Of a stretch of DNA of 64,000 bases, positions 15,754 to 26,149 are shown in pieces. Each line of letters starts with the position of its first letter. Position 1 is the first letter of the stretch. Source of the stretch: DMER01 sp003451645 (lineage in GTDB: Bacteria; Pseudomonadota; Alphaproteobacteria; Micropepsales; Micropepsaceae); NCBI GenBank assembly GCA_031976175.1, contig DALYLR010000006.1:52897-116896 (forward strand). Direction: 5' to 3'. The position numbers were made by a program, and so were the translations under genes. A model generated the notes under the pieces. It saw only the letters and a list, made by a program, of their open reading frames with translations, was not told the origin of the DNA and did not search any database.

Positions 15754-16169
15754 AGTTCCTTCTCGATACAAACGTGGTCTCGGAGCTTCGTCGGCCGGAA
15801 CGCGCAAACCCAAATGTCAGGTCCTGGGCAGAATCTTTAGGATCGGATGACTACGCCCTTTCGGTTATCACTGTTCAGGAACTGGAGCGGGGCACCCTGC
15901 TAATGGAGCGGCGTGACCCATTTCAGGGCGCGATTCTGAGGCGATGGTTGGAAAATGAAGTGCTGCCCCGCGCGTCGGATCGCATCTTCAATGTTGATGT
16001 CATAATCGCAAGACGCTGCGCACGGTTGCATGTCCCCGATCCCAGGCCCGAGCGCGACGCCCTCATTGCCGCCACCGCTTTGGAGCATGGGCTAACGCTT
16101 GTCACCCGGGATACGCGCGACTTTGTTGCCATGGGTGTTCCGGTCCTCGATCCTTGGGCCGGGCGTTAG
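15750..16169 (+). CDS. vapC: VapC-type PIN toxin (second module)
   Basis: The 139-residue protein is a textbook VapC/FitB-like PIN ribonuclease. It has Asp6 in LLDTNVVSELRRP, Glu44 in TVQELERG, Asp103 in ERDALIAATALEHGLTLVTRD, and a final acidic Asp121/Asp124. The RxxD-A-L-I-A-A-T-A block is highly typical. It is translated with its antitoxin through a 4-bp overlap. It lies 68 bp before the convergent outer-membrane gene. All catalytic residues are present, so activity is expected; the RNA target is unknown. Confidence 0.9.
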   Translation: MKFLLDTNVVSELRRPERANPNVRSWAESLGSDDYALSVITVQELERGTLLMERRDPFQGAILRRWLENEVLPRASDRIFNVDVIIARRCARLHVPDPRPERDALIAATALEHGLTLVTRDTRDFVAMGVPVLDPWAGR

Positions 16170-16237
16170 GACAGAGTGATCCTCACCGAAAGCGCGCTTG
16201 AAAGGGCCGAATTATTGGAGAGTTGCTCTACCCAACC

Positions 16238-16765
16238 CTAAAACGCGAAGTCGAACCGCAACGAAACCGTTTCCGATTGATCGCCGCGCGGATCGATGCG
16301 GGACTGCTGCTCGACCGCATTGAGGTAGCGGTACTCAAGACCCAGCGTCATGGCATTGGAGAACTGATAAGTGACGCCCGCCATGCCCTGATAGCCCAGA
16401 TTCATGGAAGACGGCGTCAAACCGGCCGTATTGAGCGGCAGATCGAACGCACCAAAACCGCCGCCGATATAGGTGCCGATGGACCATTCAGTGGTGTAAA
16501 CGTAATAGCCATTGGCCATCAAGGAATGTGTCCCCGACGGCGTCAGGGAGACAAACTCATTTCCCGCAACAATCGGCGCGAGACCACTGTCAGCCACCAG
16601 ACCAGATTGCAGACCAACGAAAAATCCACGCTTCGGTGCAGCGATGGCCGCCTCGGACGCCGCGGCGTTGGCGCCACTGCCAGCCACAACTGGCGCAGCC
16701 ACAGCACCAGGCGCCGCCAAAATGGCGGCAATTGAAGCTGCAACTATGGTCCTACCCCACGCCAT
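16238..16765 (-). CDS. Small outer-membrane beta-barrel protein
   Basis: From ATG 16765 the protein is 175 residues. It has a signal peptide (about 1-24: MAWGRTIVAASIAAI, then APGAVAA), an Ala-rich spacer, then alternating strands such as RGFFVGLQSG, GYYVYTTEWSIGTYIGGG, GVTYQFSNAMTLGLEYRYL and the terminal ETVSLRFDFAF. The C-terminal Phe with alternating hydrophobics is the signal for BAM-mediated insertion. It is short for a barrel (about six strands), so it may be a small porin-like protein or a shortened relative of OmpA-like barrels. The start is uncertain; the frame extends to 16831. It diverges from panB. Confidence 0.7.
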   Translation of the reverse strand: MAWGRTIVAASIAAILAAPGAVAAPVVAGSGANAAASEAAIAAPKRGFFVGLQSGLVADSGLAPIVAGNEFVSLTPSGTHSLMANGYYVYTTEWSIGTYIGGGFGAFDLPLNTAGLTPSSMNLGYQGMAGVTYQFSNAMTLGLEYRYLNAVEQQSRIDPRGDQSETVSLRFDFAF

Positions 16766-17031
16766 CCGACCGATCCAAAACCACGCCCAACTACGCCAGA
16801 CCTGTTTGGCAACCGCCAAACCGCCCCACATCGGCTAAGCCTTTTCAGGCTAACCACCCACACGCAACGTACGCGCACCAACCTGATCCTGCAATGAACG
16901 GCGGCAAAATTTTCTGTAGAATGGCACGCGTGCAACAGCGACAGTTGAACCGGGCGCGGTTGCAGTGCACAAACACAGCTATGGCCGCTGTCCCCCTGGA
17001 TTTGGCCTAAAGATTAAGAAGGCAGAATACC

Positions 17032-17847
17032 ATGTCCACACAACTAAGTGTGCAGCGCACAACAAGTTCTAAAATCAGAGCGCGCAAGGGCGGCGAACCG
17101 ATTGTGTGCCTGACCGCTTATTCGGCGCCCATCGCCAGGGCGCTGGATTCCCATGTCGACGTGCTGCTGGTTGGTGATTCTCTGGCGATGGTGGTCTATG
17201 GCGAGCCCAACACCTTAAGCATCAGCCTCGATACCATGATTTTACACGCCAAAGCAGTTGTCTCGAACAGCTCTCAACCACTGATAGTGGTAGACATGCC
17301 CTTCGGCAGTTATGAGGCGAACGCTGAGACCGCTTTCGCTTCCGCCGTGCGGATTCTGAAAGAGACCGGCGCGCAGGCCGTCAAGTTAGAAGGGGGGCGT
17401 TTGATGGCGCCGACAATTGCGTTCCTGACCGCGCGCGGCATCCCGATTATGGCGCATATCGGCCTGCAACCTCAAGCAGTGCGGCAGAAGGGCTACCGGA
17501 TAGCGGGGCGGGATCAGGCGGATGCGCAACGCTTACTGGATGATGCAAAGGCGGTCGAGGCTGCCGGTGCGTTTGCTGTGGTCATAGAGGGAACAATCGA
17601 GGCGGTCGCCGCGGAGATCACGGCAACGCTGACTATCCCAACCATCGGTATTGGCGCGTCGAGCCGGTGCGACGGGCAAATCCTGGTCATCGATGACCTC
17701 TTGGGGCTGACGGTCACGGGCCGCACGCCAAGCTTTGTGAAGAGATACGCGGATTTGGACCGCCTCGTGGCAGACGCCGCCAAAGCTTACGCCGCTGATG
17801 TGCGCGCGCGCAAGTTTCCGGGACCAGACCATGTCTTTGAGAAGTGA
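17032..17847 (+). CDS. panB: 3-methyl-2-oxobutanoate hydroxymethyltransferase
   Basis: The 271-residue protein makes ketopantoate from 2-ketoisovalerate and methylene-tetrahydrofolate, the first step of pantothenate synthesis. Family motifs are clear: PIVCLTAYSAP, DVLLVGDSLAMVVYG, PFGSYE, AVKLEGG, IPIMAHIGLQPQ and IGIGASSRCDGQILVIDDLLG. The length is typical. AAGAAGG precedes the ATG. panC lies 19 kb away on the opposite strand, so the pathway is not an operon here. No panD or panE is visible. Confidence 0.96.
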   Translation: MSTQLSVQRTTSSKIRARKGGEPIVCLTAYSAPIARALDSHVDVLLVGDSLAMVVYGEPNTLSISLDTMILHAKAVVSNSSQPLIVVDMPFGSYEANAETAFASAVRILKETGAQAVKLEGGRLMAPTIAFLTARGIPIMAHIGLQPQAVRQKGYRIAGRDQADAQRLLDDAKAVEAAGAFAVVIEGTIEAVAAEITATLTIPTIGIGASSRCDGQILVIDDLLGLTVTGRTPSFVKRYADLDRLVADAAKAYAADVRARKFPGPDHVFEK

Positions 17848-17983
17848 GGTTATTCGGGGGCAGCAACCGTCTCAGGGCCAAGCGTTTCTCTGCGCCTGCG
17901 CATTGCATGGTTGGGTGAGGCAGATTAGTGTCCGGCGGCAATGAGGCACTCTAGAAGTCAAACCGGGGTCTGGTTCGCGCGCA

Positions 17984-18745
17984 ATGTCCGATCTGCTGCA
18001 AGAAATAGAACAAGAACATCGCCAACGCCAATTAGAGGCGATGTGGAAGAAGTATCGTATTTGGATCTTCAGCGCGGCGGCAATGATTGTTGGCGGCGTC
18101 GGCGCCTATGAGGGCTGGACCTACCTTCAGCGCCAAGCGCAAGCAACCGCCTCGGATGCCTTCATTGATGCCGCGAATGTTTTTGCGAAGGGCGCAGGCA
18201 ATGAGCGCCAGGCTGCGGAGGCCTTTGCCAAGGTCGCGGCCTCAGGTCCTGCCGGATACAAGTTGATCGCAACCATGCAGCAGGCGGCGGCGCTGACTGT
18301 TTTGGGCGAGAAAGACAAGGCAGTAGCGCTCTACGACAAGATTTCGTCGGACAAGTTGGGTGGCCAAGTCTTTGCCGACTTGGCGCAATACCGGGCAGCT
18401 CTGCTGATCGCGGATACGGCGCCGCGCGCAGATATCGAGAAGCGGCTTGAGCCCATCGCCTCGGGCGGCGGCGTGTGGCGGCATTTGGCGTCAGAGTTGC
18501 TGGGGTATGCGATTTGGCGCGGCGGAGACCTGGCTGCGGCCCGCAAACGTTTTGATGGGCTTGCTGCCGACGAAACAGCGCCAGAGGGCGTGCGCGAACG
18601 TGCCCGTGCCATGGCGGTCCTCATGGAGCGCGGCATCCGCAGCAGTGATATCCGCGCCTTGCCCACTTCGGTATTGAACCCGCAAGGGGACAATGTTTTG
18701 CTTCCCCCCTCGCTAGTGACGCCAGAGATCCCGGAAGGTCCATGA
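17984..18745 (+). CDS. YfgM-like tetratricopeptide membrane protein
   Basis: The 253-residue protein has a short cytoplasmic N-terminus rich in charged residues (EIEQEHRQRQLEAMWKKY), one membrane helix (about 27-46), and a periplasmic TPR-like region (about 55-215). This matches YfgM/TPR_21 proteins, which act with the Sec translocon and periplasmic chaperones. Order is diagnostic: yfgM-bamB-der is conserved in many proteobacteria. Its stop overlaps the bamB start by 4 bp (ATGA). The C-terminal 35 residues are Pro-rich and probably disordered. Confidence 0.85.
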   Translation: MSDLLQEIEQEHRQRQLEAMWKKYRIWIFSAAAMIVGGVGAYEGWTYLQRQAQATASDAFIDAANVFAKGAGNERQAAEAFAKVAASGPAGYKLIATMQQAAALTVLGEKDKAVALYDKISSDKLGGQVFADLAQYRAALLIADTAPRADIEKRLEPIASGGGVWRHLASELLGYAIWRGGDLAAARKRFDGLAADETAPEGVRERARAMAVLMERGIRSSDIRALPTSVLNPQGDNVLLPPSLVTPEIPEGP

Positions 18746-20103
18746 CAGCCATGAGTAGTATTGCGCGACACGCCCCCTATCGCCCTCTAGCGATCATCAT
18801 CTGCTCGGCACTCGCGATTGCGGGGTGCGACACGGTTGGCGACATGCTGGCTCCACAGGAGAAGATAAAAATCAAGGGTGAACGGGTCGCCGTGTTGAAA
18901 ACGGACACAACACCTGTCGCCGATGTGACCTTGTCGGACATTCCGATCAAGCTGCCGGCCTCTGTCCTTAACAGCGATTGGACGCAGCCTGGCGGCAATG
19001 CTTCCAACAACCTTCAACATTTGTCGGCCAAGGGTGAGCTGAACCGGATTTGGAGCGCAGACATTGGCGCGGGCTCATCCTCCTCGGTCCGTCTGGTCGC
19101 AACGCCGGTGATTGGTGCAGGACGCATCTATACGCTGGATGCTGAGGCCACGCTGCGCGCAATGGACGCTGCGTCCGGTTCCGAAGTTTGGCGTAAGGAC
19201 CTGACACCGGAGGACCAAGATTCGGATAAGGGCTTTGGCGGGGGCGTCGCTTTTGCCGATGGCAAGGTTTTTGTGTCGACCGGGTTTGGCTTTGTCGCGG
19301 CACTTGATGCCAATTCGGGCCAGGAAGTCTGGCGGCGGCAAGGAGCTGTGCCCTATCGCATGGCGCCCGTTGTCGCGGACGGCAAGGTCTATGTGGCGAC
19401 GCAGGAAAACCAGCTCCTTGCGATCAATGCGGCCGATGGCAAAGTCGCCTGGGACCACCGGGGCATTGCGGAATCCGCGGGCATCTTGCGGTCCAATTCG
19501 GTAGCGGTGGAGGGCGACGTTGTTGTCGTCCCCTATAGCTCCGGTGAACTCTTTGCTCTGCGCGCCGACAATGGCCGCGTCTTGTGGAGCGATACGCTAT
19601 CCCGCGGCGGACAGTTGACCCCGCTTGCCTCGCTATCCGATATCGCAGCACGTCCCGTGATCGACCGCGGCTACATCTTTGCGATCAGCCACTCGGGCCG
19701 CTTGGTGGCCATTGAGGGGCGCACTGGCGAGCGCGTGTGGACCGTGGATGTGGGCGGCACGCAGCGCCCCTGGGTCGCGGGCGACTTTGTCTATGTCGTA
19801 ACCGACGATGCCAAGGTCCTCTGCGTAACGCGCAAGGACGGCAAGATTCGTTGGAAGCGCCAGCTGCAGGCCTTTGAAAATGAGGAGCGCAAGCGCGGTC
19901 CGGTTACCTGGAGCGGGCCTGTTTTGGCGTCTGACCGTTTGATCTTGTTGTCGTCGCAAGGGGAGGCGGTGGCGCTGTCACCCTTCGATGGCAAGACGAC
20001 AGCCGAGATCAATATTTCGACAAGCGCATTCATTGCGCCCATCGTTGCCCAGGACACGCTCTATGTGTTGTCGGACAATGCGGAACTGACCGCCTACCGC
20101 TAG
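18742..20103 (+). CDS. bamB: Outer-membrane assembly lipoprotein BamB
   Basis: The 453-residue protein carries a lipoprotein signal with lipobox A-G-C (Cys29). About 370 residues of PQQ-like beta-propeller follow. The repeats show the typical GRIYTLDAEATLRAMDA, DGKVFVSTGFGFVAALDA and DNGRVLWSDT patterns, each blade carrying a V-(F/Y)-x-A-x-x-G motif. BamB scaffolds BamA during folding of outer-membrane barrels. It is translationally coupled to the TPR gene upstream. The der GTPase follows 15 bp later. The mature length is slightly longer than in E. coli because of an N-terminal linker (about 30-70). Confidence 0.92.
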   Translation: MTAMSSIARHAPYRPLAIIICSALAIAGCDTVGDMLAPQEKIKIKGERVAVLKTDTTPVADVTLSDIPIKLPASVLNSDWTQPGGNASNNLQHLSAKGELNRIWSADIGAGSSSSVRLVATPVIGAGRIYTLDAEATLRAMDAASGSEVWRKDLTPEDQDSDKGFGGGVAFADGKVFVSTGFGFVAALDANSGQEVWRRQGAVPYRMAPVVADGKVYVATQENQLLAINAADGKVAWDHRGIAESAGILRSNSVAVEGDVVVVPYSSGELFALRADNGRVLWSDTLSRGGQLTPLASLSDIAARPVIDRGYIFAISHSGRLVAIEGRTGERVWTVDVGGTQRPWVAGDFVYVVTDDAKVLCVTRKDGKIRWKRQLQAFENEERKRGPVTWSGPVLASDRLILLSSQGEAVALSPFDGKTTAEINISTSAFIAPIVAQDTLYVLSDNAELTAYR

Positions 20104-20118
20104 GAAGCCTCACGCGAT

Positions 20119-21501
20119 TTGGCCCAAAAGACCTGTGTGATCATTGGGCGGCCAAATGTTGGCAAGTCGACGCTGTTCAACCGGTTGACCGGCGGGCGCT
20201 CGGCGATCGTTGACAATCAGCCCGGCGTCACACGCGACTGGCGCATGGGCGAGGCGAGTCTTCTGGGTCTGGACTTCACCCTGATCGACACGGCGGGTCT
20301 TGACCACAAGGCAACGAGCGACGCGATCGCTGCAGCAGCACAGGTCCAAACCAAGTCCGCCATGACGCGCGCGGACATCTTTTTGTTCGTCATCGATGCG
20401 CGGGAGGGGATCACGCCGGCCGACCGCGACGCCGCCAAGGCCCTGCGCCGCACAGGCAAGCCTGTGATTGTCATCGCCAACAAGGTTGAGGGCTACGCAG
20501 CACTTCCAGGCGCGGCAGAAGCCGATGGCTTGGGTTTTGGCGAGGCGGTCTCCTTTTCGGCCGAACACGCCATCGGCCTTGATCTCCTCTATCAGGCCCT
20601 CAAGCCACATTTGACAGTGGGCGAGGCTGAGGAGGACGAGGACTTCGGTTCAGGCGATCCGGAGGCGGGCGGTGAGGCCGATATCGTCCGTCCCCTGATG
20701 GTTGCGATCGTTGGCCGCCCCAATGTGGGCAAGTCGACCCTAGTCAATCGCCTCCTCGGCGAAGAACGCTTGGTGACGAGCCCGGTAGCTGGCACCACAC
20801 GCGACGCGATCACGGTGGATTTCAGCTGGGAGGGCCGGCCGCTCAAACTGGTCGATACGGCGGGTCTCAGGCGCAAGGCCCGGATTGATGAAAGACTGGA
20901 GAAATTGTCCGTCGCGGACACCCTCAACGCGTTGCGCTTTGCGGAAATCGTCGTCCTTGTGGTTGATGTGCACCAACCATTCGAGACGCAAGATTTGCAG
21001 ATTGCCGATTTGGTGGAGCGCGAAGGGCGCGCGATGGTGGTTGCGGTCAACAAATTCGACGAGATCGAGGACAAAGCCAAGACCTTGCGAATCTTGCGAT
21101 CGCGGATTGATGAGCTGCTGCCCCAGTGGCGCGGTGTGCCGGTCATTGCAGTCTCAGCGCTGTCGGGGGAAGGGATCGACCGGCTTATGCCCGCTCTCTT
21201 TGCGCAGAACGAGATTTGGAACAAGCGCGTCTCAACAGGGCAACTTAATCGCTGGCTGGAGGAGGCGCTCACCCGCCATGCCCCGCCTGCAGCCAAAGGG
21301 CGGCGGATAAAGATCCGTTATATGACGCAAGCCAAAGCACGCCCGCCGACCTTTGCGCTGTTTGTGAGCCAAGCTGGCGAACTGCCGGACGATTATGTGC
21401 GCTATCTCGTCAATGGATTGCGCGAGGCTTTTGGCTTTGACGGCGTGCCCATGCGGCTCAATTTGCGAGCGGGTAAGAATCCGTATGCGGATAAGGCTTA
21501 G
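20119..21501 (+). CDS. der: Ribosome-assembly GTPase Der (EngA)
   Basis: The 460-residue protein has the double GTPase layout found only in Der. G1 motifs GRPNVGKST occur at about 10-18 and 198-206, each followed by DTAG and by NK-type G4 motifs (ANKVEG, VNKFDE). A KH-like C-terminal domain ends the protein. Der is essential for 50S subunit maturation. An acidic linker (EEDEDFGSGDPEAGGEAD, about 172-190) joins the two G domains. The start is TTG 20119; it sits 9 residues before the first P-loop, as in the family, with GGAAG 11 bases upstream. The stop overlaps the convergent SDR stop. Confidence 0.97.
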   Translation: MAQKTCVIIGRPNVGKSTLFNRLTGGRSAIVDNQPGVTRDWRMGEASLLGLDFTLIDTAGLDHKATSDAIAAAAQVQTKSAMTRADIFLFVIDAREGITPADRDAAKALRRTGKPVIVIANKVEGYAALPGAAEADGLGFGEAVSFSAEHAIGLDLLYQALKPHLTVGEAEEDEDFGSGDPEAGGEADIVRPLMVAIVGRPNVGKSTLVNRLLGEERLVTSPVAGTTRDAITVDFSWEGRPLKLVDTAGLRRKARIDERLEKLSVADTLNALRFAEIVVLVVDVHQPFETQDLQIADLVEREGRAMVVAVNKFDEIEDKAKTLRILRSRIDELLPQWRGVPVIAVSALSGEGIDRLMPALFAQNEIWNKRVSTGQLNRWLEEALTRHAPPAAKGRRIKIRYMTQAKARPPTFALFVSQAGELPDDYVRYLVNGLREAFGFDGVPMRLNLRAGKNPYADKA

Positions 21502-22220
21502 CGGGCCTGCCCTGCCTCCCGCAGGTCAATGATCTCGCCATGCCGGGTTTCGGCCGGACTCAGAAGCATCAGGATATCTGGCACTATGGCCTTGGGCGCG
21601 CGCAGCTGCGCGGCGTTCTCACCCGGCATTGCTTTGGCACGCATTGCGGTGCGTAAAGGGCCGGGGCTGACCAGGTTTACACGGATGGGCGTTGTCGCAG
21701 TTTCATGCGCATAGGTCCGCACGAGGGTCTCAAGGGCGGCCTTGGTCGTGGCATAGAGGCCCCAAAAGGGCTTGGCCGCCGCTGCCGCACTAGAGGTGAC
21801 AAAGACGGCGCGGCCTGCGTCACTCGCCCGCAATAGAGCGTGGCAGCTGCGGATTAGCCGCCAATTGGCCGTAACATTGATCGCAAAGGCTTCGTCCCAA
21901 TGGCGGGCACTGATGTCCTGCACTGGCGTCAGGTCGCCGAGCACGCCTGCATTGCCTGCGAGCATATCCAACCGGCCCCAACGTTGCGCGATGGAGCTGG
22001 AAAGTTGCTCGATCCCTTGCCCCTCGCGAAGATCAAAGGGCGCCAATGTTGCGTGGCCACCATTGGATTTAATGGCGTCGTCCAATTCCTCCAGCGCACC
22101 AACCGTGCGGCCCGTGCAGATGACATGAGCGCCTTGACGCGCGAGGCCAATAGCGATGGCACGGCCGAGGCCGCGCGTGGCACCTGTCACCAAAGCGATC
22201 CTGCCCGTCAAGCTGGTCAA
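21498..22220 (-). CDS. Short-chain dehydrogenase/reductase
   Basis: The 240-residue protein has the SDR Rossmann fold: cofactor motif TGATRGLG (12-19), NAGVLGD, catalytic Ser in VTSSAAA, and the Y-x-x-x-K dyad in YATTKAAL. Arg residues after strand 2 (CTGR) hint at NADP. The substrate is unknown. I placed the start at TTG 22220, whose bases overlap the purF stop (TTGA), because the Rossmann strand begins six codons later. No Shine-Dalgarno is visible, so it likely depends on translational coupling. It is the last gene of the long dnaB-purF run; this purF-SDR adjacency is common in alphaproteobacteria. Confidence 0.85.
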   Translation of the reverse strand: MTSLTGRIALVTGATRGLGRAIAIGLARQGAHVICTGRTVGALEELDDAIKSNGGHATLAPFDLREGQGIEQLSSSIAQRWGRLDMLAGNAGVLGDLTPVQDISARHWDEAFAINVTANWRLIRSCHALLRASDAGRAVFVTSSAAAAAKPFWGLYATTKAALETLVRTYAHETATTPIRVNLVSPGPLRTAMRAKAMPGENAAQLRAPKAIVPDILMLLSPAETRHGEIIDLREAGQAR

Positions 22221-23734
22221 GAGGCGACCAACAATGACAATTGACGTTTGCCGAGGCCCGCATCGCGTTCGGCCTGATCGGTTAGCCTGGTGGGGTATTC
22301 GCCCGTAAAGCACGCATCACAATATTGCGGCGCCTCGTTATTGCGGCCCGCCTGCCCAACGGCCCGGTAGAGGCCGTCGATCGGCACAAAGGCCAAACTG
22401 TCGGCACGGATGAATTCCTGCATCTCAGCGACGTTTTTTCGGTTGGCGAGCAGGTCCTTCTTGTCCGGCGTATCCACGCCATAGAAGCAGGAATTAGTGG
22501 TGGGGGGACTTGCGATACGCATATGGACTTCGGTCGCGCCCGCATCGCGGACCATCTCGATGATCTGACGTGATGTGGTGCCGCGCACCAGCGAATCGTC
22601 CACCAGCACCACGCGCTTGCCCTTTAGCAGATGGCGGTTGGCGTTGAATTTGAGCTTTACGCTCAGGTTCCGGATGTCCTGGCTTGGTTGGATGAACGTG
22701 CGCTGCACATAGTGGCTGCGGATGAGGCCGTATTGAAACGCGATGCCGGAGGCCTCTGCATAGCCGAGTGCCGCGGCAACACCGGAGTCCGGGACCGGAC
22801 AAACAAAGTCCGCCTCAACTGGGGCAACGCGCGACAATTCCCAGCCGATGCGCTTGCGCGCCTCGTAAACGTGTACCCCGCCAAACATGCTGTCGGGTCT
22901 GGAGAAATAGACGTACTCAAAAATGCAAAAGCGCGGCTTCATGGGCAGGAAGGGGCGCTTGGACTGCACGCCTTCCGACGAGATCACGACGACCTCGCCC
23001 GGTTCCACGTCGCGGATGAAGGTTGCACCCAACACATCCAAGGCGCAGGTCTCGGAGGCAAAGACATAGCCGCCGTTGAGCGAGCCCAGCACAAGCGGCC
23101 GCAATCCCAGAGGATCGCGCACACCAATCAACTTCGTCCGGGTCAGGACGACAAGTGAATAGGCACCCTCCACTTGGCGCAAGGCATCGATCAGCCTGCT
23201 GACCATATCTCCCTGACCGCGCATGGCCATCAGATGGATGATGCACTCGGTATCGGAGGTGGAATGAAAGATTGCGCCTTCGCGCACTAGTTCGTCACGC
23301 AGCTGCAGCGCGTTAGTGATGTTGCCATTATGCGCGATGGCGGTACTGCCCGCCGCCAGATCGGCGAAGAGGGGCTGGATGTTGCGAATCTCCGACCCAC
23401 CCGTGGTGGAATAACGCACATGGCCGATGGCCAAGCGGCCTTTCAGACTTTCGACCACACCGCCGCCACCGCGCTTGGTGCGGGAAGGTTCATCGCGCGC
23501 GCCGAGGTTATCTTGGCCAAAGACTTCGGCGACTTTGCCGGGATGGCGCTCGACAAAGAAGTTCTCGCCGTCCGTGGAGACGATCCCCGCAGCCTCTTGG
23601 CCGCGGTGTTGAAGGGCGTGCAGCCCCAAGGCTGCGAGCGCCGAGGCAGAGTGCTGGCCATAAATGCCAACAATCCCACATTCTTCGCGCAGTTTATCGG
23701 ACTCGAAAGGGTGCTGTGCAGTCGCGTCGGTCAT
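22217..23734 (-). CDS. purF: Amidophosphoribosyltransferase
   Basis: The 505-residue enzyme makes phosphoribosylamine from PRPP and glutamine, the first committed step of purine synthesis. After an 18-residue propeptide, the nucleophile Cys19 (ECGIVGIYG) is exposed by processing, as in Bacillus-type PurF. The glutamine site has HRGQEAAGI and HNGNITNA. The PRPP loop reads VVLVDDSLVRGTTSRQII. Several C-terminal cysteines (YCDACFTG and others) could support an Fe-S cluster as in Bacillus. It overlaps cvpA by 4 bp upstream and the SDR downstream. The pairing with cvpA is the classical cvpA-purF arrangement. Confidence 0.97.
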   Translation of the reverse strand: MTDATAQHPFESDKLREECGIVGIYGQHSASALAALGLHALQHRGQEAAGIVSTDGENFFVERHPGKVAEVFGQDNLGARDEPSRTKRGGGGVVESLKGRLAIGHVRYSTTGGSEIRNIQPLFADLAAGSTAIAHNGNITNALQLRDELVREGAIFHSTSDTECIIHLMAMRGQGDMVSRLIDALRQVEGAYSLVVLTRTKLIGVRDPLGLRPLVLGSLNGGYVFASETCALDVLGATFIRDVEPGEVVVISSEGVQSKRPFLPMKPRFCIFEYVYFSRPDSMFGGVHVYEARKRIGWELSRVAPVEADFVCPVPDSGVAAALGYAEASGIAFQYGLIRSHYVQRTFIQPSQDIRNLSVKLKFNANRHLLKGKRVVLVDDSLVRGTTSRQIIEMVRDAGATEVHMRIASPPTTNSCFYGVDTPDKKDLLANRKNVAEMQEFIRADSLAFVPIDGLYRAVGQAGRNNEAPQYCDACFTGEYPTRLTDQAERDAGLGKRQLSLLVAS

Positions 23735-24720
23735 GGCTCGCTGGTGTTGGACCGCACAAGTTGATCGAGAGCCTTGCGGTCGCGCGAACCATATACTTTT
23801 CCTTCCGGCTTGTCGCGTGCACTTTGTGCAGGTGCCTTGGCCTTAGATTGGGCTGTGGATTGTGGCTTGGCCCGTTTGGGCGGTTCGGCTTTGGGCTTGG
23901 GCCGCGCGGGCTTTTTCGGTGAGCCTGAGGAGGTCTTGGGAGCGGATGGGGGCCGCTCTGGCTGCGCGCGAGCAGGGCGCGGTGCTTCGGGCTGCGTGAA
24001 CACCGAAGGTGGAACGGGAGAGGGGTCCTTGGGCTGGTTGGCGCGCTCCGGTGCTGGCGCCAAAGGGGGCACCAAAGGTTCAGGCCTGACTGGAACGGGT
24101 TCTGGGGCTGGCGCCTGTGCCGGCTGATGCACGGCAATGTGCTGCGGCTCGGCCGGCCGAGGCCGGTAGTGGGGTGATTGCGGCACAGGCGGTGAGGCGG
24201 TCCCGGGCTGCGCAGAGACGCTGACGCCTTTGACTGGGCGCCCATTGACCAGCGACTGCAGAACATCGCTGGCGCTCTTCACGATAGGCATCAAATGGGC
24301 GTTGCGCACATAGGCGGGTTGGCCTTCCGGCTTCACCAAATAGGAGTAAAGCATGTAGGCAAGACCGGCGAAGATCAGACCGCGGACGACCCCGTAGACA
24401 AAGCCAAGGGAGCGGTCCAACGGCCCGATCGAGGATTGGCGCACCATCTCGCCAAACCGGTATGAGATGAACGAGATGGGCACGACGACGGCGAGGAACA
24501 GGCCAACAAGGCCCACGATATCGGCGAACCATTCAGGGCTGACCAATTGGCGCACGGTCCCTTTGACACTGCCGAACAAGACTGCGGTGACGAGGGCCGT
24601 CAGCCCCCAGGCGAGGATGGTCAAAACCTCGTTCACAAAACCGCGATAGGCCGCATATAGCCCTGAAAAGCCGAGCACGGCCAGGACCAGAACATCGACA
24701 GGAGAGATCGAAAAGTTCAT
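23731..24720 (-). CDS. cvpA: CvpA family protein with long Pro/Lys-rich extension
   Basis: Residues 1-165 form the CvpA membrane domain with four helices (starting VDVLVLAVLGFSGLYAAYRG, then a VLTILAWGL helix and others) and the GPLDRSLGFVYGVVRGL motif. CvpA is tied to envelope homeostasis and colicin V export, and genetically to purF. The rest (about 170-329) is low complexity: Pro, Ala and Lys-rich with repeated PEPVPV-, PPLAPAPE- and KPKAEPPKRAKPQ-like stretches. Typical CvpA proteins have 160-200 residues, so the tail nearly doubles the length. It overlaps purF by 4 bp (ATGA). Confidence 0.88.
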   Translation of the reverse strand: MNFSISPVDVLVLAVLGFSGLYAAYRGFVNEVLTILAWGLTALVTAVLFGSVKGTVRQLVSPEWFADIVGLVGLFLAVVVPISFISYRFGEMVRQSSIGPLDRSLGFVYGVVRGLIFAGLAYMLYSYLVKPEGQPAYVRNAHLMPIVKSASDVLQSLVNGRPVKGVSVSAQPGTASPPVPQSPHYRPRPAEPQHIAVHQPAQAPAPEPVPVRPEPLVPPLAPAPERANQPKDPSPVPPSVFTQPEAPRPARAQPERPPSAPKTSSGSPKKPARPKPKAEPPKRAKPQSTAQSKAKAPAQSARDKPEGKVYGSRDRKALDQLVRSNTSEP

Positions 24721-24763
24721 GCGCTTTCGCGACGCTTAAATAATGACACTGCACCGAGCATCA

Positions 24764-26128
<1,365 letters not shown>

Positions 26129-26149
26129 GCGTCCTTCTGAGCGGGCGGG

